DNA from: DASVDE01 sp036381235
GTDB taxonomy: Bacteria > Actinomycetota > Thermoleophilia > Solirubrobacterales > 70-9
Reading direction: 5' to 3'
NCBI GenBank assembly: GCA_036381235.1
Contig: DASVDE010000026.1
Span: forward strand, 1-64,000
Length of the DNA: 64,000 nt
The notes below the pieces were generated by a model that did no database searches, was not told the origin of the DNA, and worked only from the letters and a program-made list of their open reading frames with translations. The translations under genes and the position numbers were made by a program. Of the stretch, positions 62,998 through 64,000 are shown piece by piece. Each line of letters starts with the position of its first letter. Position 1 is the first letter of the stretch.

Positions 62998-63697
62998 AGA
63001 CTAGGCCGGTCACCTCGCCGGCCGGCGACAGCGCTGCTCCGTCGATCGAGCGGACCGGCTCGATCCCGCGTACCGACCCGGTCAGGAAGACCTCGTCGGC
63101 GCCCATCAGGTCGGTGAGCGAGAGCTCTGCCTCGCGGACCTCGATTCCCATTGCGCGCGCGACCTCGATCGCCTGTCGGCGGGCGATTCCGGGCAGGATC
63201 CGGCCGTCGGTGGGCGGGGTGGCAAGCGCGCCCGAACCGACCAGGAACACGTTCCCTCGCGATGCTTCGAGCACGGCGCCGTCGACGTCGCGCAGCAGCG
63301 GGACGGCGGGGCCCTTGGCCTCGGCGCCCTCGAGCAGCGAGCGGTCGGCCCACTTGCGCGCGCCGAGGCCGCCCTCGACGAGGAGGCTGCTGAGGCTCAC
63401 GGCTTGCTCCGGCGACGGGAAGACGAGCCCCGGGTCGATCTCGACAGCGGTGGCTTCCGCCATCAGCTTCCCACCATCGTCCGGTGCAACGGTGAGCCGC
63501 AGGCGCCCCAGGGCAATTGGGCGAGCCTGGTTGCGGACCAGCTCGACGGCATTCGTGGGCGTCTCGGCATCGAAGACCGCCTCGAGGTCCGCAGCGAGGC
63601 GAGCCATGTGCGCGTCCAGCTCCAGCGGATGCCCGGCGGCGACGAGCATCGTCTCGAACAGGCCGACGCGCGGGTCCGAGTGAAGGTTGGTGGACAT
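62966..63697 (-). CDS. pabC: Class IV aminotransferase, aminodeoxychorismate lyase type
   Basis: 243 residues. PLP fold type IV: VGLFETMLVAAG at the N-terminus, PLP Lys in GARKWADRSLLE, Glu in AVLEASRGNVFLV, and phosphate-binding GRILPGIARRQAIEVA plus FLTGSVRGIEPV. PabC converts 4-amino-4-deoxychorismate to p-aminobenzoate and pyruvate for folate. A branched-chain or D-amino acid aminotransferase is possible by fold, but the divergent pabB beside it favours PabC. ATG at 63697 lies eight bases after CAAAAT. Confidence 0.88.
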   Translation of the reverse strand: MSTNLHSDPRVGLFETMLVAAGHPLELDAHMARLAADLEAVFDAETPTNAVELVRNQARPIALGRLRLTVAPDDGGKLMAEATAVEIDPGLVFPSPEQAVSLSSLLVEGGLGARKWADRSLLEGAEAKGPAVPLLRDVDGAVLEASRGNVFLVGSGALATPPTDGRILPGIARRQAIEVARAMGIEVREAELSLTDLMGADEVFLTGSVRGIEPVRSIDGAALSPAGEVTGLVSSALRRRWLG

Positions 63698-63704
63698 GCC
63701 GGGC

Positions 63705-63711
63705 TATTTTG
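63705..63711. promoter_or_regulatory. Overlapping divergent -10 elements of pabB and pabC
   Basis: TATTTT (63705-63710) ends six bases before the pabB ATG at 63717. On the minus strand CAAAAT (63711-63706) ends eight bases before the pabC ATG at 63697. Only 19 bases separate the two start codons. Confidence 0.6.
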
Positions 63712-63716
63712 CAGAG

Positions 63717-64000
63717 ATGAGGAACGGGCGCCCGACCGAAACCTTCCCGACCGATGCCGGCCTGGAGCTCCAGGTCACCCGGCTTGAGCGCCTGTACGAC
63801 GCAGAGCGGGCCTTTGTCCATCTCTATGGCGACAGCACCAACGCCTTCTGGCTCGACAGCGGAACGGCCGGCGAGCGGGCCCGCTTCTCGTTCATCGGCG
63901 ATGACCGCGGTCCACTCGGGGCGCTGGTCTCATACGACGTCGGGGTAGGCGAGGTGCGGGTGCAGCGCGGGGGGGAACTGGAGGTGCTGCGCGAGTCGAT
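63717..64000 (+). CDS. pabB: Aminodeoxychorismate synthase component I (PabB), 5' part
   Basis: The frame runs off the right edge; 94 residues are visible. They match the N-terminal domain of PabB/TrpE enzymes: an early helix (RLERLYDAERAFVHLYGDS), NAFWLDSGTAGERARFSFIGDD and a beta-strand SYDVGVGEVRVQRGG. The FSFIGDxxGPLG pattern is usual in actinobacterial PabB. Catalytic residues lie beyond the window. With pabC divergent, the pair would make p-aminobenzoate. Confidence 0.8.
   Translation, partial: MRNGRPTETFPTDAGLELQVTRLERLYDAERAFVHLYGDSTNAFWLDSGTAGERARFSFIGDDRGPLGALVSYDVGVGEVRVQRGGELEVLRES

Overview
The window is about 64 kb of dense, high-GC chromosomal DNA, estimated by eye at 65-68% GC. 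It carries roughly 61 protein genes, two tRNAs, RNase P RNA and one riboswitch. I see no insertion sequence, prophage, CRISPR array or rRNA. Gene content points to an actinobacterium, and by inference to the class Thermoleophilia (Solirubrobacterales-like). The clues are a RapZ homologue after uvrC, an actinobacterial-type LexA box, a fadA2-fabG4-htdX gene order like that of mycobacteria, a c-di-AMP riboswitch before an RlpA-like gene, actinobacterial DUF families (DUF4333, DUF6325, DUF7144-like), and a large secreted protein of a type I associate with that class. The lineage call rests on remembered gene families, not on a search.

Layout. 1-5.2 kb: 5' part of a recQ-like helicase gene (leftward), then uvrC, rapZ, a two-gene ABC exporter and a VOC-fold gene. 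5.2-10.9 kb: central glycolysis (gap, pgk, tpiA, gpmI, mostly overlapping or nearly so), then tgt. 10.9-18.1 kb: a Ser/Thr kinase/lipoprotein operon, a divergent phosphoesterase and M48 protease pair, argS, a P-loop ATPase, and a ccmG/ccmH-like pair. 18.1-24.8 kb: tRNA-Gly, a PadR operon, a 962-residue secreted protein, a glycosyltransferase and an SDR. 24.9-27.9 kb: ccmE, ccmF, secG. 27.9-31.5 kb: alkB, rubredoxin and tetR with a clear operator, then a GMC oxidoreductase. 31.6-36.0 kb: pdxH, small membrane and SHOCT proteins, and a MalT-like LuxR regulator. 36.0-39.7 kb: tRNA-Leu, lexA with SOS box, an SDR, rnpB with tandem terminators, a c-di-AMP riboswitch with an RlpA-like gene, and a secreted protein. 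39.7-46.9 kb: a carboxymuconolactone-decarboxylase relative, glnA, a DUF255 protein, a GGDEF-EAL protein and an acyl-CoA synthetase. 47-50 kb: an MMPL transporter divergent from an HxlR regulator. 50-56.8 kb: a six-gene beta-oxidation operon headed by tetR. 56.8-62.5 kb: ferredoxin, a SucCD-like pair, a DUF4333 lipoprotein, pckG and a malyl-CoA-lyase-type gene. 62.6-64 kb: a small unknown protein and divergent pabC-like and pabB genes, the last cut by the right edge.

How it works together. The metabolic picture is an aerobic heterotroph able to oxidise alkanes (AlkB/rubredoxin, with the nearby GMC enzyme a possible alcohol oxidase) and acyl-CoAs. Acyl-CoA ligation/cleavage and PEP carboxykinase genes lie nearby and could link C2/C4 acids to gluconeogenesis. 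Two split clusters for System I cytochrome c maturation fit aerobic respiration.

The most striking non-coding theme is gene starts. About nineteen genes have a TANNNT-like -10 element only 6-10 nt before the start codon, so their mRNAs are probably leaderless or nearly so. Other genes (gap, glnA, the GMC gene, the DUF4333 gene) have ordinary Shine-Dalgarno sites. Several regulators have palindromic operators sitting on these promoters, which makes their targets readable from sequence.
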